Source: Flavobacterium ginsenosidimutans (GTDB lineage Bacteria; Bacteroidota; Bacteroidia; Flavobacteriales; Flavobacteriaceae). From it: a stretch of DNA of 64,000 bases. Below the pieces are notes generated by a model, which was given only the letters and a program-made list of their open reading frames with translations, did no database searches and was not told the DNA's origin. Shown one piece after another: positions 25,641-33,862 of this stretch. Position 1 is the stretch's first letter, and each line of letters opens with the position of its first letter. The stretch is taken from NCBI RefSeq assembly GCF_003254625.1, contig NZ_QJRJ01000075.1:1-64000 (forward strand). Direction: 5' to 3'. Both the position numbers and the translations under genes were made by a program.

Positions 25641-25967
25641 ATGGCAGAAGAGAATTTTTTTGAAAGAGTTTATGTAATCGCCAGACAAATTCCGTTTGGA
25701 AAAGTTACTTCTTATGGTGCAATTGCAAAAGCGTTAGGCACAGCACGTTCTGCAAGAATGGTGGGCTGGGCAATGAACGCTTGTCATAATATGGATGATG
25801 TTCCTGCGCACAGAGTCGTTAACCAAAAAGGGCTTTTGACAGGAAAACATCATTTTGACGGAACTAATTTAATGCAGCAGCTTTTGGAAAATGAGGGAAT
25901 CAAAGTAGTTAACAATCAGATTGTAGATTTTGAGAAACATTTCTGGAAACCAGAAGTTGAAAGCTAA
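25641..25967 (+). CDS. Alkyltransferase-like protein (ATL)
   Basis: 108-aa homologue of the C-terminal domain of O6-alkylguanine-DNA alkyltransferase. The recognition motif reads VPAHRVVN (Ala56) where active enzymes have PCHRV, so the acceptor Cys is absent. ATLs bind O6-alkylguanine and flag it for nucleotide excision repair rather than removing the alkyl group. The helix-turn-helix IPFGKVTSYGAIAKALGTARSARMVGWAM, with its Tyr and Arg finger, is intact. The start at 25641 is preferred because the 36 codons upstream lie in a repeat element. Confidence 0.9.
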   Translation: MAEENFFERVYVIARQIPFGKVTSYGAIAKALGTARSARMVGWAMNACHNMDDVPAHRVVNQKGLLTGKHHFDGTNLMQQLLENEGIKVVNNQIVDFEKHFWKPEVES

Positions 25968-25974
25968 ATATTTA

Positions 25975-26071
25975 TTTCACGCAGATCTTTTTAGATTTAG
26001 CTGATGAGCGCAGATCTTTTTACTGATTTTTTCAAATTTAATCTGCTCAAATCTGTAAAATCTGCGTGAAA
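25975..26071. repeat. Intergenic inverted repeat, TTTCACGCAGAT family
   Basis: TTTCACGCAGAT at 25975-25986 and ATCTGCGTGAAA at 26060-26071 are perfect complements, with GCGCAGATCTTTT repeats inside. Close relative at 45070-45166. Confidence 0.75.
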
Positions 26072-26132
26072 AAAACTTTGCGACTTCTCGACTTTACGAA
26101 ATTAAAACCATTCTCGATATTTATTCTCTTTG

Positions 26133-26160
26133 CGTAGACGCACTGCAGTGCGTCTCTACG
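26133..26160. repeat. Palindrome GACGCACTG/CAGTGCGTC
   Basis: 18-bp perfect palindrome at 26137-26154 inside a longer CGTAGACGC...GCGTCTCTACG hairpin, 24 bp after the histidine kinase stop codon. It lacks a T run, so it is more likely a dispersed repeat than a terminator. Confidence 0.55.
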
Positions 26161-26183
26161 ATAAAATCTTTGTGGCAAACCCA

Positions 26184-27509
26184 CTAAATCAAGCAAATCA
26201 CAAAACTCGTTTGATCTTCGTCGGTTTGATAGCTTAGATAACCTCCGTGAGCTTCAATAATATTCTTAGAAAGCGTCAAACCAATTCCCGCGCCATCCTT
26301 TCTTGTGGTGAAAAATGGCAAGAAAACTTTATCTCGAATCTCAGCATCTACTCCTTTTCCGTTGTCTGAAATCACAATGAAAAAACGATTGTTTTCTGTA
26401 TAACTGGAGATTATTAATTTCTTTTCTTCTTTTTCTTTTAAAGCATGAATACTATTGGTAATCAAATTGATAATCACCTGCTCCATCTGATTTTTATCAA
26501 TCATAATAGAACGGGAACTATGTATTTCATTTATCAACTCGATTTTTTCTTCCTTCAAGATCGGACTCATAATTCGAAGACAATCTTCAAACAAAGCATT
26601 GATTGGCGTCATTTGTTTATTTGGTGTTGGCAGCATTGCCAGTTTACGGTAATTCTCCACAAAAAACTGTAAATGATCACTCCTATTTATGATTGTCGAA
26701 ATACTGCTTTTGATGTCTTCAAAATCATCTTCTTCCAACTCTTCCTGATCTACAATATGAAGCAGATTCTGCGAAAGCGCACGAATAGGCGTTAAAGAAT
26801 TCATTAATTCATGCGAAATGATCTTCATCAAATTAATCCATGCTTCTTTTTCTTTTTTCTCAATAACACGCTGAATACTATCCAGCAAAATGATAAAATA
26901 CTCTTTATTATAGGTTTGTGTCCGCGAAGTCTGGAGCATAAAAGTCTGCAAATCCTGATCTTCAATTTTGATTGAAATAGCCGTTTTAAGTTCTGCAAAA
27001 CCAACTTTTTCAATCTCGCTACATAAACTCGGAAGATAGTTTTTTAGGTATTTCCAATGGTTTACTTTTGGTACTTTAAAAAGATTCGAAAAGCAGTCAT
27101 TCATTATAAAAATAGACCAATCATCATCTTGTCTTTCTAAGATTAAAGCAGCAGTATCAATACTGTTCAAAATCGAACGGTAGATTAATTCTTTGGAAAT
27201 CTGCTCTTGTTTCTGAACTTTTAAAGTGTCATATAAAAGATACAGGCTATTAAAATTGTCTTTTTTATGTTCTTCTGGGAAATGGGTAGAAAAGTCGTCG
27301 TGTAGAATCGAGTTTATCGTTTTGTCATAAAACAGCAATTGGTTTTTGACATAAAAATACATTTCGAAAAGAAAAATTAAAACAAAAACTCCAACTAATA
27401 AAGCATTGTATTGAAATCCTTTATATAACAATAGCGCACTGCAAAGAAAGAGTGCCATTACAAACACGACTCTCACGAACAAGGCATTATAAAACTTCCA
27501 ATTCTTCAT
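26184..27509 (-). CDS. NtrB/NtrY-like sensor histidine kinase
   Basis: 441-aa membrane kinase with two N-terminal helices (about 11-31 and 36-55), a PAS-like cytoplasmic region, and a kinase core. The H-box is ISHELMNSLTPI (His233), the N-box INLITNSIHAL (about 347-356), and the G1/F/G2 segment DNGKGVDAEIRDKVFLPFFTTRKDGAGIGL. The core resembles kinases that pair with sigma-54 activators. It lies 145 bp downstream of the NtrC-type regulator gene on the same strand, with a repeat in the gap. It probably controls the exporter divergently encoded next to the regulator. Confidence 0.93.
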   Translation of the reverse strand: MKNWKFYNALFVRVVFVMALFLCSALLLYKGFQYNALLVGVFVLIFLFEMYFYVKNQLLFYDKTINSILHDDFSTHFPEEHKKDNFNSLYLLYDTLKVQKQEQISKELIYRSILNSIDTAALILERQDDDWSIFIMNDCFSNLFKVPKVNHWKYLKNYLPSLCSEIEKVGFAELKTAISIKIEDQDLQTFMLQTSRTQTYNKEYFIILLDSIQRVIEKKEKEAWINLMKIISHELMNSLTPIRALSQNLLHIVDQEELEEDDFEDIKSSISTIINRSDHLQFFVENYRKLAMLPTPNKQMTPINALFEDCLRIMSPILKEEKIELINEIHSSRSIMIDKNQMEQVIINLITNSIHALKEKEEKKLIISSYTENNRFFIVISDNGKGVDAEIRDKVFLPFFTTRKDGAGIGLTLSKNIIEAHGGYLSYQTDEDQTSFVICLI

Positions 27510-27525
27510 TATTTTTTTGAATTGC

Positions 27526-27639
27526 CTCCAGCTTTAGCTGGAGAGATATATTATTTACAGAAATAGGCTTTAGCCAAAACGCGTAAGTTTGGCTAAAGCC
27601 CCAATCTTATCTCAATATTAACATCCAGCTAAAGCTGGA
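27526..27639. repeat. Cluster of three palindromes, CCAGCTTTAGCTGG family
   Basis: CTCCAGCTTTAGCTGGAG at 27526-27543, a 35-bp stem-loop opening GGCTTTAGCCAAA and closing TTTGGCTAAAGCC at 27566-27600, and TCCAGCTAAAGCTGGA at 27624-27639. It fills most of the gap between the regulator and kinase genes and may shape the ratio of the two products. Confidence 0.75.
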
Positions 27640-27654
27640 CGCTACTCATTTTCT

Positions 27655-29019
27655 TTAATTCTTCAAATCGTATTTTTCAATTCTTCTGTACAAAGCGGCA
27701 CGAGACAAACCTAATTCTTCGGCAGTTTTACTGATGTTTCCGTTATGTTTAAAAAGTGCTTTTTCAATTGCGCCTTTCTCCATTTCTGATAACGGATTTT
27801 CATCATTTTCCTGAATTTCTTCGAAGTCCAAAATATCCAAATCCATTACAGAAATGGTATTATTATCTGCTAAAATCAAAGCGCGTTCGATTTTGTTTTC
27901 CATTTCGCGAACGTTTCCTTTCCACGGATATTTTTCAAGATATAGATCAACATTATCTTCAAAATGCCATCCCGAAGCTTCGGGAGCATGATTGTATTTT
28001 TCAGCAATCTTTTCTAAAATAAAGTTTGCCATCGGCACAATATCATCTTTTCTTTCGCGTAAAGACGGAAGATTTATTTCCATTGTATTAATTCGATACA
28101 GCAAATCTTCACGGAATGTTTTATTTTTTACTTCAGTTTTAATATCGCTGTTTGTTGCGGCAATAACACGAACATTCAGCGGACGCGGTTTGCTTTCGCC
28201 TAAACGCGTTACCGTTTTGGTCTGTAAAACATGCAATAATTTAGCTTGAAGATGCAGCGGAATATTTCCAATTTCATCTAAGAAAATAGTTCCGTTCGAT
28301 GCATTTTCAAAACGTCCCGGAGTATCGATTTTAGCATCGGTAAAAGCACCTTTGGCGTAGCCAAAAAGTTCGCTTTCAAACAAATTATCGCTTAGTGAAC
28401 CCAAATCTACATGTACAAAAGGCTGATTTTTTCTTTCTGAATGTTGGTGAATATATTCAGCAAAAACATACTTTCCTGTTCCGTTTTCACCCAAAATTAA
28501 AACGTTTGCATCTGTTCGAGCAACTTTTTCGGCGATAGAATAAGCTTGTTTGATTTTGGCCGAAGTGCCAACAAAATATTTCTTTTCGTTTTTTTCTTCC
28601 TTTTCTACAGAGGCTTTTTTACTGTTTTTTCTGCTTTCAGTAACCGCTTTATCAATGATTTCTAGCAGTTTTTCGTTATTCCAAGGTTTTAGAACATAAT
28701 CAAAAGCTCCAATTTTAATTCCCTCTACAGCTGTTTCAATTTTACCAAAAGCTGTCATTAAGATAACGATTGTACTCGGAGAAAGCGTTTTGATTTCTTT
28801 CAGCCAATGAATTCCTTCTCGCCCATCTTCAAAACCAATTCGGTAATTCATGTCCAACAAAACCACATTTATGTCATTTTCGCTTAAGATCGAAATGATT
28901 TTTTTTGGACTATTAGTTGTAAAAATGGTCTCAAAATGCTTTTTAAGAATCATTTTTGCAGAAAAAAGAATTTCTTCCTGATCGTCAACAACTAATATTT
29001 GGGCTAGTTTTTTTCTCAT
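27655..29019 (-). CDS. Sigma-54-dependent NtrC-family response regulator
   Basis: 454-aa regulator with three domains. The receiver has Asp56 in VVLLDMNYR. The AAA+ domain has Walker A GENGTGK (177-183), the sigma-54-contacting GAFTDA loop (224-229) and Walker B GTIFLDEIG. The Fis-type HTH at the C-terminus reads GNISKTAEELGLSRAALYRRI. It should activate RNA polymerase-sigma-54 at enhancer-type sites. The gene diverges from the HlyD/ABC exporter operon, whose upstream region has a sigma-54-like promoter. The kinase gene follows on the same strand. Confidence 0.95.
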   Translation of the reverse strand: MRKKLAQILVVDDQEEILFSAKMILKKHFETIFTTNSPKKIISILSENDINVVLLDMNYRIGFEDGREGIHWLKEIKTLSPSTIVILMTAFGKIETAVEGIKIGAFDYVLKPWNNEKLLEIIDKAVTESRKNSKKASVEKEEKNEKKYFVGTSAKIKQAYSIAEKVARTDANVLILGENGTGKYVFAEYIHQHSERKNQPFVHVDLGSLSDNLFESELFGYAKGAFTDAKIDTPGRFENASNGTIFLDEIGNIPLHLQAKLLHVLQTKTVTRLGESKPRPLNVRVIAATNSDIKTEVKNKTFREDLLYRINTMEINLPSLRERKDDIVPMANFILEKIAEKYNHAPEASGWHFEDNVDLYLEKYPWKGNVREMENKIERALILADNNTISVMDLDILDFEEIQENDENPLSEMEKGAIEKALFKHNGNISKTAEELGLSRAALYRRIEKYDLKN

Positions 29020-29134
29020 GTGGTCTTTTTTCTGTCCGCTTTCGAACGGTCAACTGTTCATTATCGGACACTGCTTTTTTGATGTGTTTTCTAGAGCCTC
29101 TTTAAAATCAATACTTTACAAATAATAAATTTTA

Positions 29135-29150
29135 TGGCACAGTATTTACC
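29135..29150 (+). promoter_or_regulatory. Sigma-54-like promoter of the exporter operon
   Basis: TGGCACAGTATTTACC: the -24 TGGCAC matches fully and the -12 element is TTAC where TTGC is expected, with correct spacing. It lies 29 bp before the HlyD start codon and next to a gene for a sigma-54 activator. Confidence 0.6.
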
Positions 29151-29178
29151 TATTGATTATCAGTAAAATAAATAAAAA

Positions 29179-30417
29179 ATGGACACGATAATTCCTCGTA
29201 AAAATAAAAAATTTAGATATCTCGCAATAGCAATTGCTGTTTTTTTAGTTTTGCTAGCCATCACGATTTTTGCTTTTAATACCAAAAGGACTTTAAATGT
29301 AAAAGCAGAAGAATTGGTAGTTCAAAAAGCAGAAAAAGCTTTTTTTGAAGATTTCGTTGTTTTTCAGGCAAAAGTAGAACCTTTGAATATGATGCTGGTA
29401 AACGTTACTGAGGGCGGTTCTGTAAAAGAAATCTTTGTAGAAAATGGCGCAATGGTTACTAAAGGACAATCGCTGGCTCGTTTATACAATCCGAATACAG
29501 AATTGAATTATCTTACTCAGGAAACAGCTATTATTGAGCAAATCAACAATTTAAATACAGGGAAATTAAATATCAGAAATCAGGAATTGAACTTGACAAA
29601 AGATTTAGTTTTAATAGAACACGATTACAATGATGCTAAAAGATTGTATGAAATGAATGCTAAACTTTATGAGAAAGATGTAATTTCTAGAAATGACTGG
29701 AATACTTTTAAGGAAAGTCTTCGTTTTCAGGAAGAACGTAAAAGAACAATTCAGCAGAGCATTCAAAAAGAGAAACAAAGCAATCAGGTTCAGATTTCTC
29801 AAATAAACCGTTCGATCCAGACTATGGAAAAGAGTTTGGATATTCTTAGAAACAACAAAAAGAACTTTTTAATCACAGCGCCAGAAACAGGACGATTGAC
29901 TTCTTTTGAACCTGTTTTAGGAAAAACTTTTCAGGCGGGCGCGAGCATCGGAAAAATTGATTCTAATAAAGGCTATAAACTTACAGCAGAAGTAGATGAG
30001 TTTTATCTTGAAAAACTGAGAGAAGGTTTGAAAGGACAAGTAGAGTTTAAAGGAAAAAATCTTGAAGTTGTTGTGACCAAAGTAATTCCAGAGGTTAAAG
30101 GCGGCCGATTTACAGTTGAATTAGCTTTTGTTTCAAAAGAAAATATTGTCTTGCAGGATGGACTTAGCTTTGGCGTAAAACTGATTTTGTCTGAAAAGAA
30201 CAAAACTTTAGTTATTCCGAGGGGCGCTTTTAATCAGGAAGCGGCTGGAAAATGGATTTTTGTAGTAAAAGGAAACAAAGCCGAAAGGAGAAACATCAAA
30301 TTAGGTCGCGAAAATCCTTCTTATTATGAAGTCTTAGAAGGTTTAAAAGAAGGCGAATCTGTAGTTACTTCTTCTTACACCGATTATAAAGATATCGAAG
30401 AGCTTTCTCTTGAATAA
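29179..30417 (+). CDS. HlyD/MacA-type periplasmic adaptor
   Basis: 412-aa membrane-fusion protein. There is an N-terminal anchor helix (residues 14-33), a lipoyl-like half (VTEGGSVKEIFVENGAMVTKGQSLARLYNP), a long alpha-helical hairpin (about 110-220) and a beta-barrel domain with the second lipoyl half (FLITAPETGRLTSFEPVLGKTF). It bridges the inner-membrane ABC permease to an outer-membrane channel, which is not encoded here. First gene of a three-gene exporter operon, likely sigma-54-controlled. Confidence 0.92.
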   Translation: MDTIIPRKNKKFRYLAIAIAVFLVLLAITIFAFNTKRTLNVKAEELVVQKAEKAFFEDFVVFQAKVEPLNMMLVNVTEGGSVKEIFVENGAMVTKGQSLARLYNPNTELNYLTQETAIIEQINNLNTGKLNIRNQELNLTKDLVLIEHDYNDAKRLYEMNAKLYEKDVISRNDWNTFKESLRFQEERKRTIQQSIQKEKQSNQVQISQINRSIQTMEKSLDILRNNKKNFLITAPETGRLTSFEPVLGKTFQAGASIGKIDSNKGYKLTAEVDEFYLEKLREGLKGQVEFKGKNLEVVVTKVIPEVKGGRFTVELAFVSKENIVLQDGLSFGVKLILSEKNKTLVIPRGAFNQEAAGKWIFVVKGNKAERRNIKLGRENPSYYEVLEGLKEGESVVTSSYTDYKDIEELSLE

Positions 30418-30531
30418 TTAGTTTTCAGTCGCAGTCACAGTTTTCAGTTACAATTTACAATTATAAAAAAATCATCGTTTCAATCATCAATCAAAAAACG
30501 CATTTAATAACATTTCAAAACCTTAAAAATT

Positions 30532-31239
30532 ATGATCACAATTCAGAATTTAACCAAAGTTTTTAGAACAGAAGAAATAGAAACTGCTGCTTTAAGCGGT
30601 ATCAACTTAGAAATAAAAAAAGGAGATTTTTTAACTATCATGGGACCTTCTGGCTGTGGAAAATCGACTTTACTAAACATTATTGGACTTTTGGATAGTG
30701 CAAATGATGGAAGCTATAAATTATTGGATCAAGAAATGATTAGCCTAAAAGAAAAAGGAAGAGCAAAAGTTAGAAAAGAAAATATTGGTTTCATTTTCCA
30801 AAACTTCAACTTAATCGATGAGCTTTCTGTTTATGATAATATCGAATTGCCTTTGCTTTACAACAATGTAAAAGCTTCTGAAAGAAAGCAAAAAATTGAA
30901 GCTATTGCTGAGAAGTTAAATATCTCTCATCGTTTGAAACATTTTCCACAACAGCTTTCTGGAGGACAGCAGCAGAGAGTTGCCGTTGCAAGAGCTTTGG
31001 TAAACGATCCAAAGATTATTCTTGCCGATGAGCCAACAGGAAACTTAGATAGTAAAAACGGTAATGAAGTAATGGAACTTTTAACCGATTTACACGCTAA
31101 AGGCGCTACTATTTTGATGGTTACCCACTCTGATTATGACGCTTCTTTTTCGCAAAGAACCATTCACATGAAAGACGGAGTTATATTTTCTGAGAAATTA
31201 AATCAACGTAATGTTGATGTTTTTATGGACGCTAAATAA
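30532..31239 (+). CDS. MacB/LolD-type ABC transporter ATPase
   Basis: 235-aa nucleotide-binding subunit. Walker A GPSGCGKST is at 38-46, the Q-loop is in IGFIFQNFNLI, the signature LSGGQQQRV starts at 142, Walker B is ILADEPTGNLDS and the switch histidine is in MVTHSD. It powers the FtsX-type permease encoded 131 bp downstream. Such ATPases drive mechanotransmission rather than direct translocation, moving peptides, lipoproteins or drugs from the periplasm outward. Confidence 0.94.
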   Translation: MITIQNLTKVFRTEEIETAALSGINLEIKKGDFLTIMGPSGCGKSTLLNIIGLLDSANDGSYKLLDQEMISLKEKGRAKVRKENIGFIFQNFNLIDELSVYDNIELPLLYNNVKASERKQKIEAIAEKLNISHRLKHFPQQLSGGQQQRVAVARALVNDPKIILADEPTGNLDSKNGNEVMELLTDLHAKGATILMVTHSDYDASFSQRTIHMKDGVIFSEKLNQRNVDVFMDAK

Positions 31240-31370
31240 TAAAGTGATGATTAAAATTATTGTTACTGCACTCGTAGTTCTGGTAGAACTGGTTTGCAAA
31301 ATATTTACTATGATTTAAGACCGAAAGGTTTTCAAGAACAACCATATCAACTATAAAAATATACATCAAA

Positions 31371-33797
31371 ATGATTTTTAACTGGTTTAAAATATTTATC
31401 TATCATTTAAGACAAAGCAAACTGTTTTCGTTTTTAAATGTTTTAGGATTAAGCATCGGAATTGCTGCGGTGATTTTTGCAATTTTATATTGGAACAATG
31501 AGCATTCTTACGATCAATGGAATCCTGAAAAAGAAAGCTCTTATTTGGTTCTTAATAAAATTGGTTCGGGAGATATTTGGGCTTCCAATTCAATTCCGTT
31601 TGGAGAAACTTGTAAAGCTAGCATTCCAGAAATTGAGAAAGTTTGCTTTATGAACAATTGGTATGACGAGGAAATTATCAAATATAAAGATCAAAAACTA
31701 TTGACTAAAAACATCATGGTTTCTGATGAAAATTTCTTTGACTTTTTCCCTTTCGAAATCATCCAAGGTGCTAAACAGAATATTCTAAAAGAAAAAAACA
31801 GTGTTGCTATTTCTACAGAACAAGCTCAGTTGCTTTTTAAGAATGAAGATCCTATTGGAAAATCTATTTTATACAAAAACAACAATTATACTGTTAAGTC
31901 GGTTTATCGATTAATTAAACCTTCATCTATTGAGCCAACTTACGTTTTCAGCGGTGTAAAAAGAGAGGGAGATTTAAACAGCTGGGGGAATTTTAATTAT
32001 GGCTTAATGGTCAAAATTAAAGATGGAGTAGATCCTGCTCTTGTTTTAAAGAAAATGCAGAATGTAGTTTTTGTAAACAGAACTGTTAAAGATGCCAAAG
32101 AAAGCGGACAAACTGTTGAACAGTATATTAAAGAGAATGGTGAAGTAAAAGTGATTATAGATCAGTTGAAAACCTCTCGTTTACATGGGACAAAAAGTTC
32201 TGGAGGAAGAAACTTTCCTGAGGGTTATGGTAATTTAAAATTACTTTATATCATGGTAGGTTTATCTATTTTGATTTTAGTTTTATCATTGGTAAACTAT
32301 ATCAATTTAGCAACTGCATCGGCAATAAAACGTGCAAAAGAAGTTGGAGTTCGTAAGATTGTAGGCGCTTCAAAAAACCAGATTATTACTCAATTTATTT
32401 TTGAAACCGCTATAATTGTAACGCTTGCCATTTTATTTGCTTTGGCAATTGTTGAACTTGCATTACCGTATTATAATAATTTCCTAAACAAAACGCTGAC
32501 TATGAATGGCAGTGAATTTTACCTGCAGCTTGTTTTAATATTTGGATTAGTAATCATTTTTGCTGGTATTTTCCCTGCCATTTATATCTCAAATTTTGAA
32601 ACTCTAAAAGTTTTGAAAGGGAATTTTTCTAGAAGTAAAAGCGGAATCTGGATTCGTAATTCGATGCTTATTTTTCAATTCGGAATTGCGGCATTCTTTA
32701 TAATCGGCGCATTGATTGTGAATTCTCAAGTCGATTATATGATGGAGAAAGATTTAGGTTTCAGCGGAGATCAAGTAATTTCAATTCCATTTAACAGCCT
32801 TGATAGATTTAAACGAACAGACGAGTATTTAACTGCCAAACAGGAAATCAAAAAAATACCTGGAGTTTTAGATGTTTCTACTTTTGCAGGATCTTTTGGA
32901 GGAAGTACCAATTCTAGCTCTGGCTTTAAACACAATGGCATTTTTGTTCAGCCAAGAAATGTCGAAATGGATTTTGGTTTCTTGGATATGATGAAAATCA
33001 AAATCGTAAAAGGACGTGATTTATCTCCTCAATATGCTTCAGATACTATAAGCAGTATGCTTATGAATGAAACTTTGGTAAAAGCACTTAATATTAAAGA
33101 TCCAATAAACACGATTATAACTTCTGGATGGGGAAATGAAAAAGGCAATTTGAAGTTTAAAATTGTAGGAGTTGTAAAAGATTTCAACATCACTGGTCTG
33201 CAGGATAAAGTTCCGCCAATGGTTTTTATAAATCTTAAAACTTTAAAATGGAATAACTTTAACAATGTCCTTGTAAAGGTTTCTCCAAACAATTTAACAG
33301 AAACATTAGAAAAATTGAAATTATATTGGGAGAAAAACGTAAATCCAGACTACCCTTTTGACTATCAATTTGTTGACAAAGGATTTGCAAAAACTTATGA
33401 AGAGCAAGTCAAACAAAAAAACCTCTTTTTCATCCTAAATTTAGTCGTAATCATAATTGCTATATTCGGATTGTTCGCTTTGGCATCATTTTCGATGGAG
33501 AGAAGATTGAAAGAAATCGCCATTAGAAAAACATTAGGAGCAGAAACAGATATTCTCCTAAAAGAATTATCGAAACAATATATTGTTTTTTGTTTAATAG
33601 GATTTGGAATTGGAATTGTTCCTGCTTATATATTATTACAGAAATGGCTTGAAGATTTCGCTTTTAGAATTGGAATATCATCCGTTCCTTTTGTAATTGC
33701 ACTGATTTCTCTTTTGATTTTAACTTTAGTAATTGTTTTAACAAAAGCGTTTCAGGTAACCAAAATAGACGTTTTAAAATATCTAAAATACGAATAA
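31371..33797 (+). CDS. FtsX/MacB-type ABC transporter permease
   Basis: 808-aa permease of the long Bacteroidetes type with two FtsX repeats. It has an N-terminal helix (about 20-40), a MacB_PCD periplasmic domain, an FtsX block of three helices near 290-410, a second helix plus periplasmic domain from about 430, and a C-terminal FtsX block (about 680-800, ERRLKEIAIRKTLGAE). The sequence RAKEVGVRKIVGAS in the first block is the family's cytoplasmic loop. It forms the exporter core with the preceding ATPase and adaptor. Substrate unknown. Confidence 0.93.
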   Translation: MIFNWFKIFIYHLRQSKLFSFLNVLGLSIGIAAVIFAILYWNNEHSYDQWNPEKESSYLVLNKIGSGDIWASNSIPFGETCKASIPEIEKVCFMNNWYDEEIIKYKDQKLLTKNIMVSDENFFDFFPFEIIQGAKQNILKEKNSVAISTEQAQLLFKNEDPIGKSILYKNNNYTVKSVYRLIKPSSIEPTYVFSGVKREGDLNSWGNFNYGLMVKIKDGVDPALVLKKMQNVVFVNRTVKDAKESGQTVEQYIKENGEVKVIIDQLKTSRLHGTKSSGGRNFPEGYGNLKLLYIMVGLSILILVLSLVNYINLATASAIKRAKEVGVRKIVGASKNQIITQFIFETAIIVTLAILFALAIVELALPYYNNFLNKTLTMNGSEFYLQLVLIFGLVIIFAGIFPAIYISNFETLKVLKGNFSRSKSGIWIRNSMLIFQFGIAAFFIIGALIVNSQVDYMMEKDLGFSGDQVISIPFNSLDRFKRTDEYLTAKQEIKKIPGVLDVSTFAGSFGGSTNSSSGFKHNGIFVQPRNVEMDFGFLDMMKIKIVKGRDLSPQYASDTISSMLMNETLVKALNIKDPINTIITSGWGNEKGNLKFKIVGVVKDFNITGLQDKVPPMVFINLKTLKWNNFNNVLVKVSPNNLTETLEKLKLYWEKNVNPDYPFDYQFVDKGFAKTYEEQVKQKNLFFILNLVVIIIAIFGLFALASFSMERRLKEIAIRKTLGAETDILLKELSKQYIVFCLIGFGIGIVPAYILLQKWLEDFAFRIGISSVPFVIALISLLILTLVIVLTKAFQVTKIDVLKYLKYE

Positions 33798-33820
33798 GCT
33801 TGTAGACCATTTTTTTTAAA

Positions 33821-33860
33821 GAAGCCCGACAGATTTTTTTAAATCCGCCGGGCTTCTATT
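33821..33860. terminator. Terminator between exporter operon and L,D-transpeptidase
   Basis: GAAGCCCG at 33821-33828 pairs with CGGGCTTC at 33849-33856, followed by TATTTTTT; preceded by a T8 run on the other strand, so usable by both convergent genes. Confidence 0.75.
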
Positions 33861-33862
33861 TT

